Shown: one piece after another, positions 18,399 to 26,871 of the stretch | Layout of the letters: the number at the start of each line of letters is the position of its first letter | How positions within the stretch are numbered: the first letter of the stretch is position 1 | DNA from: Ralstonia sp. NFACC01 | GTDB taxonomy: Bacteria > Pseudomonadota > Gammaproteobacteria > Burkholderiales > Burkholderiaceae | Reading direction: 5' to 3' | Length of the DNA: 64,000 nucleotides | Assembly (NCBI RefSeq): GCF_900115545.1 | Contig: NZ_FOWV01000009.1 | Span: 1 to 64,000, forward strand | The notes under the pieces: generated by a model | Database searches by the model: none | What the model was told of the DNA's origin: nothing | Seen by the model: only the letters and a program-made list of their open reading frames with translations | Program-made: the position numbers and the translations under genes

Positions 18399-19934
18399 CA
18401 TCGGAGACAGACCGACCACAGCATGCGTCAACGCATATGCCGACGAATACTCCAGCTCGCCCGAGGCTTGTGCATGGATCGTGAACACCGGTTGTCCGAC
18501 GCTCACCTGATCGCGCAGTCGCACATGCATTTCCACCCCCGCGACTTGACGTATCGGTGCGCCCGCAAGTTTTGCGATGCGGGCAAGGTGACGGTTGTCG
18601 ATGTTGGTGACGATGCCATTTTTCTCAGCAACGACGTCGCGGCGGAAAATGGCTTCTCCGGGGATGCGCAAGCCGCCTTGCGCCTCGCAAATCGCTTCGA
18701 ACTTCCGCCATGCGGCACCGCTATCCAGCAGGCCGGTTGCCATGTCGAGCCCCGTTCCGGCAACCGCTGCGCCGCAGAACTCCAGCAATGCGCCGGCGAG
18801 CAATAACGACCGTTCCCGCAAGTCGAAGGGCGCCGTTGGCGAGCGCTGCAGTACGGCCAGAACGTCTCTTGCTTCCAGCGCAGGGCCGATCCCGCGGCCA
18901 ACGGGCTGCGCGCCATCCGTGCGCACCATCAGCACCTGCACCCCGAACGCCTGGGCCACGCGCTTGAGCAGCATTTCAAGGCGCTCGAGGTCTTCGACAC
19001 TGCGAACTTTGGCCGTCGGGCCAACAGGCACATCGATCAACACATGGGTGGACCCCGCTGCAATCTTTTTGGAAAGAATGGACGCCACCAGCTGTGCGTC
19101 GCTGTCGACATCGAGCGCTCTTTCCACCCGAATCAAGACGTCGTCCGCCGGGCTGAGGCTCAACGCCCCGCCCCACGCGAGCGATGCCCCAACCTGCCCT
19201 ACGACGCTTCGCAGCTCGGCTGCGGTGAGGTTGACGCGGGTGAGCGTTTCCATCATGTCGGCGGTACCCGCTGGCGAGGTGATGGCGCGTGATGACGTTT
19301 TGGGCAGCAGCAGCCCCGCCGCCGCGCAGATGGCAACGATGATGGGGCTGGTGCGATTGCCGGGCAGACCGCCTACGCAATGCTTGTCTGCCACGACCGC
19401 TCGATCCCAATGCAGCCGCTCGCCCGAGTCGACCATGGCTTGCGTAAGGTCGATGGTTTCCTTGATGGTCATGCGGCCCGATGCGCAGGCACTCAGGAAG
19501 GCCGCGATATGGACGTCGGCATAGCGCTCGTTCGAGATGTCCGCAATGATCTCGTGCAACTGCCTGGCGTCCAGATGCCCACCGTAGATCTTGGCCCGCA
19601 AGGCGCGCAGCGACTCGAGCGACGGCGCATGCCTGACGCAGACCTCGTCCCCTGGGCGCGCCATCAACGCATCGACCGCGGCGGCTGAGAGGCTCACCTC
19701 ATGCTTCTCTAGCAGCCCCGACCCGACCAGGTTCAGCGTGGCGATCGTCGATCGCAGCCCGATCTGGACTTCCACACGGGCCTGCGCTGTAAAGCCCTCC
19801 GACCGGCAGATCGCGCTGTCCGGGTGCATGTAGATGACGTGCTCTTGCCACGTGTCAATGCCAAGCGCCTTGAACTTGAGGCATCCCGGCGGCGCGACGG
19901 GTACGTCAGCCGAGGGCATGGAGATCGTGCTCAT
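18390..19934 (-). CDS. thymidine/AMP-phosphorylase-family enzyme (514 aa)
   Basis: This is a nucleoside or nucleoside-monophosphate phosphorylase of the long (about 500 aa) DeoA/AMP-phosphorylase type. It has an N-terminal barrel-like domain of about 90 residues, then the glycosyltransferase-family-3-like fold with [17 protein letters not shown] and [18 protein letters not shown] (phosphate and substrate loops), and a C-terminal swivelling domain. Long forms in archaea split NMP + Pi to ribose 1,5-bisphosphate + base. The neighbours, a PRPP-synthetase-like protein and an RNase, support nucleotide rather than thymidine chemistry. The start at 19934 is ten bases after the DUF1488 gene. Confidence 0.85.
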   Translation of the reverse strand: MSTISMPSADVPVAPPGCLKFKALGIDTWQEHVIYMHPDSAICRSEGFTAQARVEVQIGLRSTIATLNLVGSGLLEKHEVSLSAAAVDALMARPGDEVCVRHAPSLESLRALRAKIYGGHLDARQLHEIIADISNERYADVHIAAFLSACASGRMTIKETIDLTQAMVDSGERLHWDRAVVADKHCVGGLPGNRTSPIIVAICAAAGLLLPKTSSRAITSPAGTADMMETLTRVNLTAAELRSVVGQVGASLAWGGALSLSPADDVLIRVERALDVDSDAQLVASILSKKIAAGSTHVLIDVPVGPTAKVRSVEDLERLEMLLKRVAQAFGVQVLMVRTDGAQPVGRGIGPALEARDVLAVLQRSPTAPFDLRERSLLLAGALLEFCGAAVAGTGLDMATGLLDSGAAWRKFEAICEAQGGLRIPGEAIFRRDVVAEKNGIVTNIDNRHLARIAKLAGAPIRQVAGVEMHVRLRDQVSVGQPVFTIHAQASGELEYSSAYALTHAVVGLSPMGG

Positions 19935-19944
19935 GACATGCGCG

Positions 19945-20223
19945 TCAGCCTGCAAAACGGAAGTGTCCGCTGTGTAGCGTGATCTCCTTGGAACCTGTTT
20001 GCTCGAACAGAATGCGTGCGACATCTTCGATATGACCGCGGTGCACTTTGAATGCACTGAGCAGATCGTCAGACTGGCAGGAGCGCGCGCCAAAATGGTC
20101 CTCAAGGGCCTCGGCCGTGATTGCATAGCTTGCGGAGCTGCCATCGACCGAAGCGCGGCATTGCAGACGCGGCCCTGCTGCGCAGTATGTAGGGTCGTCA
20201 GGCAGGAACCTGATCTGTTTCAT
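19945..20223 (-). CDS. DUF1488-family small protein (92 aa)
   Basis: A small soluble protein of the DUF1488 type ([13 protein letters not shown] start, a CRASVDG segment, the [10 protein letters not shown] central motif, and an ending near HSGHFRF). Function is unknown. The start at 20223 has a strong GGAGGCC ribosome site. It sits 29 bases after the PRPP-synthetase gene and just before the phosphorylase, so it is inside the hsp20 operon. Confidence 0.75.
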   Translation of the reverse strand: MKQIRFLPDDPTYCAAGPRLQCRASVDGSSASYAITAEALEDHFGARSCQSDDLLSAFKVHRGHIEDVARILFEQTGSKEITLHSGHFRFAG

Positions 20224-20252
20224 GATGGCCTCCAGAGACGAAAGCGCCCTGA

Positions 20253-21194
20253 TCAAACAAGCATCTGCTTGCTCGAAGCCAGGGGTAAATCAAACATGCG
20301 TGAAACGGCGTCGACCAGCGGCTCTGTGAGTGCAATCTGGTTCGAGGGATGGGGGATGGTGTCGCACGTGACGACATCCGTGCTGGCCGCGCAAAGCCGG
20401 CTGTAGGCGTCGGCGGCAAACACGGCGTGCACCCCAATGCAGACCGGCTGCGGTTTGCCGGCATGCTGCAGCAAGGCTGCCGCAGCGAGCATGGTGCGCC
20501 CCGTCGAGATAATGTCGTCCACCAGTACGGGCACGCACCGTGGTGGAATGTTTGGCAACTCCGCCATTTCCACGTGCCATGTGCTGTGTCGCGTCTTGGC
20601 CAACGCTGCCCATGGAGCCTGGCAAATGCCGGCCACATGCTCGACCCACTGCCTGCTTTCGTCGTCGGGCCCGATCAGGAACGGCGCCTGTACATGGGTC
20701 TGAATCCATGCGGCAATGGCAGGTGCGGCTTCCACGGCGACCGTCGGCATGCGATACACATTCGATAGATGCGAAATGCGATGCAGATGCGGATCCGCCG
20801 TAACAAGCCAGTCGAAGACCGGATTCAGCAGGGCGGCAAAGTGTTCTGCGGCGCGAATTTCGCCCGCATTGAAGACGACGTCCTGCCGCATATACGGCAG
20901 GTACGGGGCGATCAGGCCAACCCGGCGTGCCCCGCCCTCGCGTGCGGCAATCGCCAGCCAGAGCAGTGGCAGGAGTTTCTCGTCGGGATGATCGAGTGTG
21001 CAGACAATGGCAACTTCAGCGCCGTGCACGGGCGTGTAAAGCCGCACGTAGGATTCACCATCCGGAAAGTGGCTCACGGCGGCATGCCCCAACTCCGCGC
21101 TCAGCGGGATGGCAAGCCGCATGGTGGCGGCGTCGCAGCCCGGCATAGCAATCAGCACACGCTGCGGCTCCAGGGCAACGGCTGGTGCGGTCAT
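20253..21194 (-). CDS. ribose-phosphate pyrophosphokinase-like protein (313 aa)
   Basis: This is a PRPP-synthetase homologue (ribose 5-phosphate + ATP to PRPP + AMP). The family marks are visible: FPDGE near the N-terminus, PYLPYMRQD in the ATP flexible-loop region, TADPHLHR, and the PRPP loop VLVDDIISTGRT. It is a divergent second-copy type, not the housekeeping Prs, so a related reaction on ribose 1,5-bisphosphate or on PRPP is possible. It overlaps the RNase gene by four bases and has GGAGGGGGC before the ATG. Together with the phosphorylase it suggests salvage of ribose phosphates from RNA. Confidence 0.85.
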   Translation of the reverse strand: MTAPAVALEPQRVLIAMPGCDAATMRLAIPLSAELGHAAVSHFPDGESYVRLYTPVHGAEVAIVCTLDHPDEKLLPLLWLAIAAREGGARRVGLIAPYLPYMRQDVVFNAGEIRAAEHFAALLNPVFDWLVTADPHLHRISHLSNVYRMPTVAVEAAPAIAAWIQTHVQAPFLIGPDDESRQWVEHVAGICQAPWAALAKTRHSTWHVEMAELPNIPPRCVPVLVDDIISTGRTMLAAAALLQHAGKPQPVCIGVHAVFAADAYSRLCAASTDVVTCDTIPHPSNQIALTEPLVDAVSRMFDLPLASSKQMLV

Positions 21195-22555
21195 GCCCCC
21201 TCCAGATCGTAGGACTCGCGGTACTCCGGCATGCGGACTGGCCACTGCAGTTCATGCTCGATGCGCTGGCGCAAGGCGTCGCTGGCGGCCGGTTCGCCAT
21301 GCACGACGAAGGTCTGCCGTGGCGGACGCGTGAAGCCCCGTAACCAGCTCATCAGCTCATTGGCATCCGCGTGGGCGGACAGATTCTGAATCTGCTCAAC
21401 CGAGGCTCGAATGGCAACCTCACGTCCGTGCACGCGTAGCGCCCGTTGACCGGCCAGCAGGGCGGCGCCTCGTGTGCCGGCCGCCTGGAAGCCTGACATC
21501 AGGATGGCGTTGCGCTTGCCGCCGCCAAAGCTCTTCAGGTGATGCAGCACCCGCCCGCCTGTTGCCATGCCGCTTGCCGCAAGAATGATCTTGGGAGCGC
21601 GATCGTTCCCCAGGTGCATCGACTGTTCAGGACTTTGCACAGGAATGGCCAACGCACAAGCGGCCTGGCAGTCGGCCGCTCCGATATGCAGATCGTCAAC
21701 ATGATGTGCAAACACCTCGGTCGCCAGCTCGGCCATCGGGCTGTCGAGATAGATCGGCACATGCGGAATTCGATGTTCGCGGATCAACACGTAGAGGCAA
21801 TACAGAAGCTCTTGGGTACGCCCCACCGCAAAGGCAGGAATCAGCAGCGTGCCGCCTTGCCCGATCGTCCGTTGCACAACCTGCTGGAGTGCATCGAGCG
21901 GGTCGCCCTCCGGATGCACGCGATCGCCATAGGTGGATTCGACCAGCAAGGTATCGGCCTCCGCGATGGGCTCAGGTGGCCGCATCACGGGATCGACCTG
22001 CCGCCCCAGGTCGCCAGAGAAGACGATGCGGCGGCCCTCCGTCAACAACGTCGCCGTGGCCGCACCGATGATGTGCCCTGCCCGGTGGAACTCGGCTTCC
22101 ACGCCATCGGTCACCGGAAAGCGCTCGCCGTAGTCGATGGGATGCAGGCGGCGTAATGCCCTGGCAGCGTCTTTTTCGTCATAAAGCGGCAATGCAGGAT
22201 GATGACGCGAGAACCCCTGCGCATTCGCGTACTGGGCATCCTCCTGCGCGAGCCGGGCGCTGTCAGGCAGCAGGATGTTGCATAGTTCCGCCGTGCCTTT
22301 CGTGCAATAGACCGGGCCACGAAAGCCATTGCGGACCAGCAGCGGCAGATAGCCGCTGTGATCGACATGGGCATGCGTGAGCACGACCGCATCGATTTGG
22401 TGCGGGTTGACAGCGAGCTTGTCCCAGTTCCGCAGGCGCAATGACTTGTAGCCCTGAAAGAGCCCGCAGTCGACCATGACACGGCGCGTGCCGCTCTCAA
22501 GCACGTATTTCGAGCCGGTCACCGTGTCGGTCGCACCGAGAAATTGCAGCCGCAT
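21191..22555 (-). CDS. beta-CASP metallo-beta-lactamase-fold ribonuclease (454 aa)
   Basis: This is an RNA-processing metallohydrolase of the CPSF/YSH1-like bacterial group. The zinc motif HAHVDHSG (near residue 60), an AGHIIGAAT histidine, SGDLG, the beta-CASP pattern STYGDR, and the late His in SAHAD and VHGEP are all present, so the metal site looks complete. It probably acts as an endo/5'-exonuclease on RNA. It follows hsp20 by 17 bases and overlaps the PRPP-synthetase gene, so RNA turnover and nucleotide salvage are co-expressed with the chaperone. Confidence 0.9.
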   Translation of the reverse strand: MRLQFLGATDTVTGSKYVLESGTRRVMVDCGLFQGYKSLRLRNWDKLAVNPHQIDAVVLTHAHVDHSGYLPLLVRNGFRGPVYCTKGTAELCNILLPDSARLAQEDAQYANAQGFSRHHPALPLYDEKDAARALRRLHPIDYGERFPVTDGVEAEFHRAGHIIGAATATLLTEGRRIVFSGDLGRQVDPVMRPPEPIAEADTLLVESTYGDRVHPEGDPLDALQQVVQRTIGQGGTLLIPAFAVGRTQELLYCLYVLIREHRIPHVPIYLDSPMAELATEVFAHHVDDLHIGAADCQAACALAIPVQSPEQSMHLGNDRAPKIILAASGMATGGRVLHHLKSFGGGKRNAILMSGFQAAGTRGAALLAGQRALRVHGREVAIRASVEQIQNLSAHADANELMSWLRGFTRPPRQTFVVHGEPAASDALRQRIEHELQWPVRMPEYRESYDLEGA

Positions 22556-22572
22556 GCCACGCTCCCCGATGC

Positions 22573-22995
22573 TCAGCGAATCGTGACGCGCTGCTGTGGT
22601 GACGCGTCCTTCTTGGGCAGCGTCAGATGCAGCAGTCCGTTCTCGTACGCCGCATCGACCTTGCTTTCATCAACCGCAGCATCCAGCGTAAACATGCGCT
22701 GCATGGTTCCGCTATAGCGCTCGCTGCGGATGACGCGTTCGCCTTCCTTCTCTTCGGAATTGCGTTCCACCTTGGCCGAGATCATGACGGTGCCGCGATC
22801 GACCGTTACTTCGATGTCTTCCTTCTTCACACCTGGGATTTCTGCGACAACGCTGTATGCCTTGTCGGACTCCGTCACGTCCACCTTGAACGGCAGCGCG
22901 CCATCCATACTCCCGCGGAACGAGCGCAGAAGCCCTTGGAAGATGTCGCCGACCGGCTCGATGGCGAACGGGTCATAACGCTTGAGCTGACTCAT
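22573..22995 (-). CDS. small heat-shock protein Hsp20 (140 aa)
   Basis: This ATP-independent holdase chaperone keeps unfolding proteins soluble. It has a short N-terminal region (YDPFAIEPVGDIFQGLL), the alpha-crystallin domain at about residues 35-125 (FKVDVTESDKAYSVVAEIPG, then AAYENGLLHLTLPKK), and a short basic tail without a clear IxI motif. The start at 22995 has a near-perfect AGGAGG. It is the first gene of a six-gene operon (hsp20, RNase, PRPP synthetase, DUF1488, phosphorylase, small membrane protein). An FNR-like box and a 5' hairpin lie upstream. Confidence 0.93.
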   Translation of the reverse strand: MSQLKRYDPFAIEPVGDIFQGLLRSFRGSMDGALPFKVDVTESDKAYSVVAEIPGVKKEDIEVTVDRGTVMISAKVERNSEEKEGERVIRSERYSGTMQRMFTLDAAVDESKVDAAYENGLLHLTLPKKDASPQQRVTIR

Positions 22996-23012
22996 GACTG
23001 CCTCCTGATGAT

Positions 23013-23036
23013 TGGCCCCAGGGGATCTTGGGGCCA
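23013..23036 (-). promoter_or_regulatory. strong hairpin in the hsp20 5' untranslated region
   Basis: There are perfect 8-bp arms TGGCCCCA (23013-23020) and TGGGGCCA (23029-23036) around an 8-base loop. It is about ten bases from the AGGAGG of hsp20. If transcription starts near 23037, as expected from the FNR-like box at 23072, the hairpin is the very 5' end of the mRNA. It could stabilise the message or tune translation. It does not obviously mask the ribosome site, so it is not a classical thermometer. Confidence 0.5.
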
Positions 23037-23071
23037 GCAGATTCATCGTGGCACGACAGTGCCAGAGCGCT

Positions 23072-23085
23072 TTGCGGCAGATCAA
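23072..23085 (-). promoter_or_regulatory. FNR-like box before the hsp20 operon
   Basis: On the minus strand this reads TTGAT-CTGC-CGCAA; the first half-site is perfect and the second is the CGCAA variant seen repeatedly in this island. The centre is 83 bases before the hsp20 start. A class II position would place the transcript start near 23037, with a TGAAT-type -10 around 23041-23046. Confidence 0.6.
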
Positions 23086-23161
23086 CGGCGGCGCACAGGA
23101 GCGCGGTGCGGGGGGCAGGAGATTCGTATCGAGCACACCGCTTCCGCGGTGTCGGCCGCCG

Positions 23162-23179
23162 TGTCAGGCTTTCCTGACA
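23162..23179. promoter_or_regulatory. palindrome TGTCAGG-N4-CCTGACA, copy 1
   Basis: A perfect inverted repeat with 7-bp arms and CTTT between lies in the hsp20/LRAT-protein divergent region. The same palindrome occurs at 51568-51585 before the FNR-type gene and the kinase operon. It is a candidate site for the island's NarL-type response regulator. Confidence 0.5.
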
Positions 23180-23335
23180 TGGAAATCCGCAGCTCCGACA
23201 GCATTCTCAGCGCAGCCTGCATGACGCCGGCGAGTGCGCTGCCAATACTGGGGACACGCCAACAAGCAACGCAGCGTCTTGTCGAATCGCCCCCAGAACA
23301 CGACAACGCCCAGCCAGTACAACGCGGAGCGCGCC

Positions 23336-23842
23336 ATGAGCCAGAACGTTGAATGCATCGCCCAGTGGAATGACTCTCACGACCTCGCTGCTTTTGACAC
23401 GCTGCTCCCTGTTGGTGCGCACCTTGTCGCAGAACGCGATGGATACGAACACCACGGCATCTATGTTGGCAACGGACAGGTGATTCACTACGCCGGTTTC
23501 TCTCGCCGCCAGCGCCGGGGGCCGGTGGAGCGCATTTCCATTAGCTGCTTTGCATGCGGTTTTGTAGTGACCATCCAGCGCGAAGGCCGCCCCTGTTACG
23601 ACGGCGAAGAAGTCGCGCGCCGCGCGTGTTCGCGCCTCGGGGAGCGCAACTACCGGCTGTTGACCAACAATTGCGAGCACTTCTGTTCGTGGTGCCTGTT
23701 TGGAGAATGCCGCAGCGTGCAGGTGGAGGCGTGCCTGAGAAGCCCCGCGCGGGCTGCGCGCACGCTACTCAAGCTGATGGGGCTGGCACTTTGCGCCGAA
23801 TGGCGGACCGCACGGCCTCTGCGACAGGCACGGGCCGCGTGA
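23336..23842 (+). CDS. LRAT/NlpC-P60-type cysteine hydrolase or acyltransferase (168 aa)
   Basis: This is a permuted papain-fold protein of the LRAT type. It has the His-containing HHGIYVGNGQVIHYAG segment and the conserved NCEHFCSWC with the catalytic Cys, as in lecithin:retinol acyltransferase-like proteins that act on lipids or acyl groups. There is no signal peptide; a mildly hydrophobic C-terminal helix (LLKLMGLALCAEW) may touch the membrane. The start at 23336 has GGAG upstream. It is divergent from hsp20 and is followed after 14 bases by a small unknown gene and then ftsH. The substrate is unknown. Confidence 0.8.
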   Translation: MSQNVECIAQWNDSHDLAAFDTLLPVGAHLVAERDGYEHHGIYVGNGQVIHYAGFSRRQRRGPVERISISCFACGFVVTIQREGRPCYDGEEVARRACSRLGERNYRLLTNNCEHFCSWCLFGECRSVQVEACLRSPARAARTLLKLMGLALCAEWRTARPLRQARAA

Positions 23843-23856
23843 CGCCGGAGAACACC

Positions 23857-24078
23857 ATGCCCCAATACGACACCTCGTTGCGCGAACTGATTGCCAAATG
23901 GTTCGGCCTGAACGACACACCGCATCTGCGAATCACGCGCCTGCATTGCCCCGGCGTTGATTGCGGCTGCGTGCGGGCAGAGCTGACGACATCTGTGCGC
24001 CCACTCGTCATCGTGTTCTTCCGGCATCAGGCCGGTTGCTGGAGACTGTTTCCGCCATCGCGCGCACGCCACCGATAG
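23857..24078 (+). CDS. small protein of unknown function (73 aa)
   Basis: No family is recognised. It is a soluble-looking protein with a helical N-terminus (SLRELIAKWFGL), a middle with three Cys (LHCPGVDCGCVRAEL) that could bind metal, and a basic aromatic tail. It has a good GGAG ribosome site and sits 14 bases after the LRAT-like gene, so the pair is probably one unit. It lies upstream of the FNR box of ftsH. Confidence 0.6.
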   Translation: MPQYDTSLRELIAKWFGLNDTPHLRITRLHCPGVDCGCVRAELTTSVRPLVIVFFRHQAGCWRLFPPSRARHR

Positions 24079-24127
24079 CGCCAATGCAGGCCTTTCTGCT
24101 GGAAGGCAACACTGACTTGCGGGCTGG

Positions 24128-24141
24128 TTGATCCGCATCAA
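24128..24141 (+). promoter_or_regulatory. perfect FNR box before ftsH
   Basis: TTGAT-CCGC-ATCAA matches the FNR consensus at all ten positions. The centre is 85 bases before the GTG start of ftsH. A class II activator position (-41.5) puts the transcript start near 24176, with AATAT around 24164-24168 as a possible -10. Confidence 0.75.
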
Positions 24142-24219
24142 CCGGCTTTCCGGCCCACGCACGAATATCAAGGTTCGATCGGGACGTTGGTTGACGCGCG
24201 ACTATGCGAAGGTGAAAAA

Positions 24220-26169
24220 GTGAAAGAGAGTTTGAAGCCGCAGCAGCAAAGGTTTTCGCTCTGGTACGCCGTCATCGTTGCGTTGAGCATGCTGGCGTTC
24301 CAAACGCTGTTCACGTCCGGGCAGGTCGACGCTCTCCCCTACAGCGACTTCAAGCTCCTCCTGCAAGCGGGCAAGATCAAGGACGTCGCCATTGGTGATC
24401 AGGACATCACCGGCACATTCTCGACGGAAGGTGCCGAGGCATTGCTGACGCCGCAGCAGATCGAGGTCATCCGACGCACGGGCAAGGCCGATCATCCTTT
24501 CCAGACGCTTCGCGTGAATGACCCAGCCCTTGTTCAGGAGCTGGAAGCGGCCAAGGTTCGCTTTGTCGGCCGCCCGGACAACAAATGGTTGAGCACGCTC
24601 CTGTCGTGGGTTGTGCCTGCGCTGCTGCTCTTCGCTGCCTGGAACTTTCTGATCCGGCGCATGGGCGGCTCCGCAGCCGGGAGGCTGATGGAGATCGGCA
24701 AGAGCAAGGCAAAGGTCTACATGCAGAAGGAAACCGGCGTGACCTTCGCCGACGTTGCCGGCATTGACGAAGCCAAGGAGGAGCTCTCGGAAATCGTGAG
24801 CTTTCTGAAAGAGCCACTGCGGTTTCAACTGCTGGGCGGCAGGATTCCCAAGGGCGTGTTGCTTGTGGGTGCGCCCGGTACGGGCAAGACCCTCCTTGCC
24901 AAGGCAGTTGCCGGTGAAGCAGCGGTGCCTTTCTTCAGCATGAGCGGGTCGGAGTTTGTCGAGATGTTCGTTGGCGTAGGCGCGGCGCGCGTGCGGGATT
25001 TGTTCAGTCAGGCCGAGTCCATGGCGCCGTGCATCATCTTCATCGATGAACTCGATGCATTGGGCAAGACGCGTGCGTTCAACCTGGTCGGCGGCAATGA
25101 AGAGCGCGAGCAGACGCTGAACCAGCTTCTGGTCGAGATGGACGGTTTTGACAGCAACAAGGGCGTCATCATCATGGCCGCGACGAACCGGCCCGAGATA
25201 CTCGACCCCGCGCTGCTTCGTCCTGGACGGTTTGACCGCCATATCGCCCTCGATCGGCCGGACCTCAAGGGCCGGGAGCAGATCCTCAAGGTCCATGCCA
25301 GGAACGTCACGCTGGGCGCTGATGTCGACCTGCGCAAAATCGCTGCACGGACGCCGGGTTTTGCCGGCGCCGACCTGGCCAACCTTGTCAATGAGGCGGC
25401 GCTTCTTGCCGCTCGCGAAGGCAAATCCGCCGTGGAGACGGTCGACTTTGACCAAGCACTGGATCGCATCGTGGGCGGCCCCGAGAAGAAGAGCCGTGTG
25501 ATGAATGCCAAGGAAAAAGAGACGATCGCCTTCCACGAGGCGGGGCATGCCATCGTGGCCGAGCACCGGCCCTTATCCGATCGCGTCTCGAAGGTTTCCA
25601 TCATTCCAAGAGGTATCGCCGCCCTCGGCTACACACAACAGACGCCCACGGAGGACCGCTACCTCCTCAAGCACAGCGAATTGCTGGACCGGCTCGACGT
25701 GCTGCTGGGCGGTTACGTTGCCGAGCAGATCGTGTACCACGACGTATCGACTGGTGCGCAGAACGACTTGCAGCGCGCAACTGATATGGCGCGCCAGATG
25801 ATCACTCAGTTCGGCATGAGCGAGCAGCTCGGTCTGGCCACCTACGAGCAGACACCCAACCCGCTGCTTGCCGGCGCCGGGTTGATGCAGCGCGAGCGCA
25901 AGGAATATAGCGAACACACAGCGCAGTTGATCGATGCGGAAGTCCGCAGGGTGCTGACCGATGCCAGCGCACGCGTGACCGCCACGCTGGAAGGCCAGCG
26001 CTCCAAGCTGGAAGCGCTGTCGCGCATGCTGCTAGAAAAAGAGGTGGTTGACCGCCACGACCTGGACATGATTCTGGCTGGCAACGTGACGCCAATGCCG
26101 CCTCCGAAGTCAGAAGCGGGCTCCCCCGCCAGCGCCCCGGCACCGCTGCCCGCGCAACAACCGCATTAG
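24220..26169 (+). CDS. ftsH: membrane-bound ATP-dependent zinc protease FtsH, island paralogue (649 aa)
   Basis: This hexameric AAA+ protease anchored in the inner membrane degrades damaged membrane and regulatory proteins. There are two N-terminal membrane helices ([18 protein letters not shown] and [16 protein letters not shown]) flanking a periplasmic domain. Then come Walker A GAPGTGKT (residue 217 on), Walker [12 protein letters not shown], and the zinc site HEAGH (His439-His443). I chose the GTG at 24220 (GAAGG upstream) over a TTG at 24187. Its place in a stress island, as in heat-resistance islands, suggests an extra stress-specific copy; the main chromosomal ftsH should be elsewhere. 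Confidence 0.93.
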   Translation: MKESLKPQQQRFSLWYAVIVALSMLAFQTLFTSGQVDALPYSDFKLLLQAGKIKDVAIGDQDITGTFSTEGAEALLTPQQIEVIRRTGKADHPFQTLRVNDPALVQELEAAKVRFVGRPDNKWLSTLLSWVVPALLLFAAWNFLIRRMGGSAAGRLMEIGKSKAKVYMQKETGVTFADVAGIDEAKEELSEIVSFLKEPLRFQLLGGRIPKGVLLVGAPGTGKTLLAKAVAGEAAVPFFSMSGSEFVEMFVGVGAARVRDLFSQAESMAPCIIFIDELDALGKTRAFNLVGGNEEREQTLNQLLVEMDGFDSNKGVIIMAATNRPEILDPALLRPGRFDRHIALDRPDLKGREQILKVHARNVTLGADVDLRKIAARTPGFAGADLANLVNEAALLAAREGKSAVETVDFDQALDRIVGGPEKKSRVMNAKEKETIAFHEAGHAIVAEHRPLSDRVSKVSIIPRGIAALGYTQQTPTEDRYLLKHSELLDRLDVLLGGYVAEQIVYHDVSTGAQNDLQRATDMARQMITQFGMSEQLGLATYEQTPNPLLAGAGLMQRERKEYSEHTAQLIDAEVRRVLTDASARVTATLEGQRSKLEALSRMLLEKEVVDRHDLDMILAGNVTPMPPPKSEAGSPASAPAPLPAQQPH

Positions 26170-26223
26170 CGAAATGACACACGCAACGCATACCGCCGGA
26201 CACGTGTGTTTATGGCAGGAGGT

Positions 26224-26237
26224 TTGATTCAGCCCAA
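26224..26237 (+). promoter_or_regulatory. weak FNR-like box before the BCAM0308-type gene
   Basis: TTGAT-TCAG-CCCAA has a perfect left half and a 3-of-5 right half, 111 bases before the start at 26342. It is listed only because the same left half recurs before most units here. Confidence 0.3.
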
Positions 26238-26341
26238 ATTGCGTTGCGCTGCAGGAAGTACTCTGGGAATTGTCCACCGCCGCTGCGGTGTAGATTCTGG
26301 TCTGCAGCAGGCCGGAGGAACTCGCCCTCATAGGAGTCAAC

Positions 26342-26842
26342 ATGAAACAACGCTCTCAATCCGAACGAGTGCGGCCGGCACGCTGGAGCCCATTTGCCGT
26401 GGAGCCGATCCACACCCGGTATCGGCAACCTGACAAGGCACCGGCTGCAAGTTGCTGCCCGGTTTGCGGTGCTGTCTACCTCAAGGGCCGCTGGTTGTGG
26501 CGTAGTCCTCCTCCCGGGGCCGCTTCCTTGATCTGCTCCGCATGCCAGCGGGCCGCCGACCAGATGCCTGCAGGGCGAATCCAACTGTCGGGGGACTTTG
26601 AGGCGGCCCATCGGGAAGAGATTCTGGCGCTCGCCCGCCACCGCGAGGCAGATCTGCGCGCGGATCATCCGATGGAGCGCATCATGGCTGTCGAGAGCAC
26701 GAGCAGCGGCACCAACATCTTGACGACCGGGTTTCATCTGGCGCGCGATATCGGCCATGCAATTCACCATGCATTCCACGGACACCTGACGTTTGACTAT
26801 GGCAATGCAGAAACCGAACTGCACGTGAAATGGAGCCGGTAG
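26342..26842 (+). CDS. zinc-ribbon protein, BCAM0308-type (166 aa)
   Basis: A soluble protein with a zinc-ribbon-like four-Cys site (CCPVCGAVY ... ICSACQ), then an acidic/helical region (ADLRADHPMERIMAVE) and a C-terminal alpha/beta part ending near FDYGNAETELHVKW. The pattern resembles the NMD3-like zinc-ribbon proteins annotated as BCAM0308 family in Burkholderiales, named after a low-oxygen-locus gene of Burkholderia cenocepacia. Function is unknown; an RNA or ribosome link is conceivable. GGAG precedes the start. It converges with pfkB. Confidence 0.7.
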   Translation: MKQRSQSERVRPARWSPFAVEPIHTRYRQPDKAPAASCCPVCGAVYLKGRWLWRSPPPGAASLICSACQRAADQMPAGRIQLSGDFEAAHREEILALARHREADLRADHPMERIMAVESTSSGTNILTTGFHLARDIGHAIHHAFHGHLTFDYGNAETELHVKWSR

Positions 26843-26871
26843 CACCTCAATCCGGCCCCGGCTGGCGCGTA

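Noticed and set aside
23049-23064. possible sigma-54 promoter (TGGCAC...GTGCCA) upstream of hsp20
   Set aside because: The GC of the -12 element is one base out of place on both strands; the sequence is simply a small inverted repeat.
26224-26237. strong claim for an FNR site before the BCAM0308-type gene
   Set aside because: The right half matches only three of five positions and it is far from the start, so it is kept only as a weak feature.
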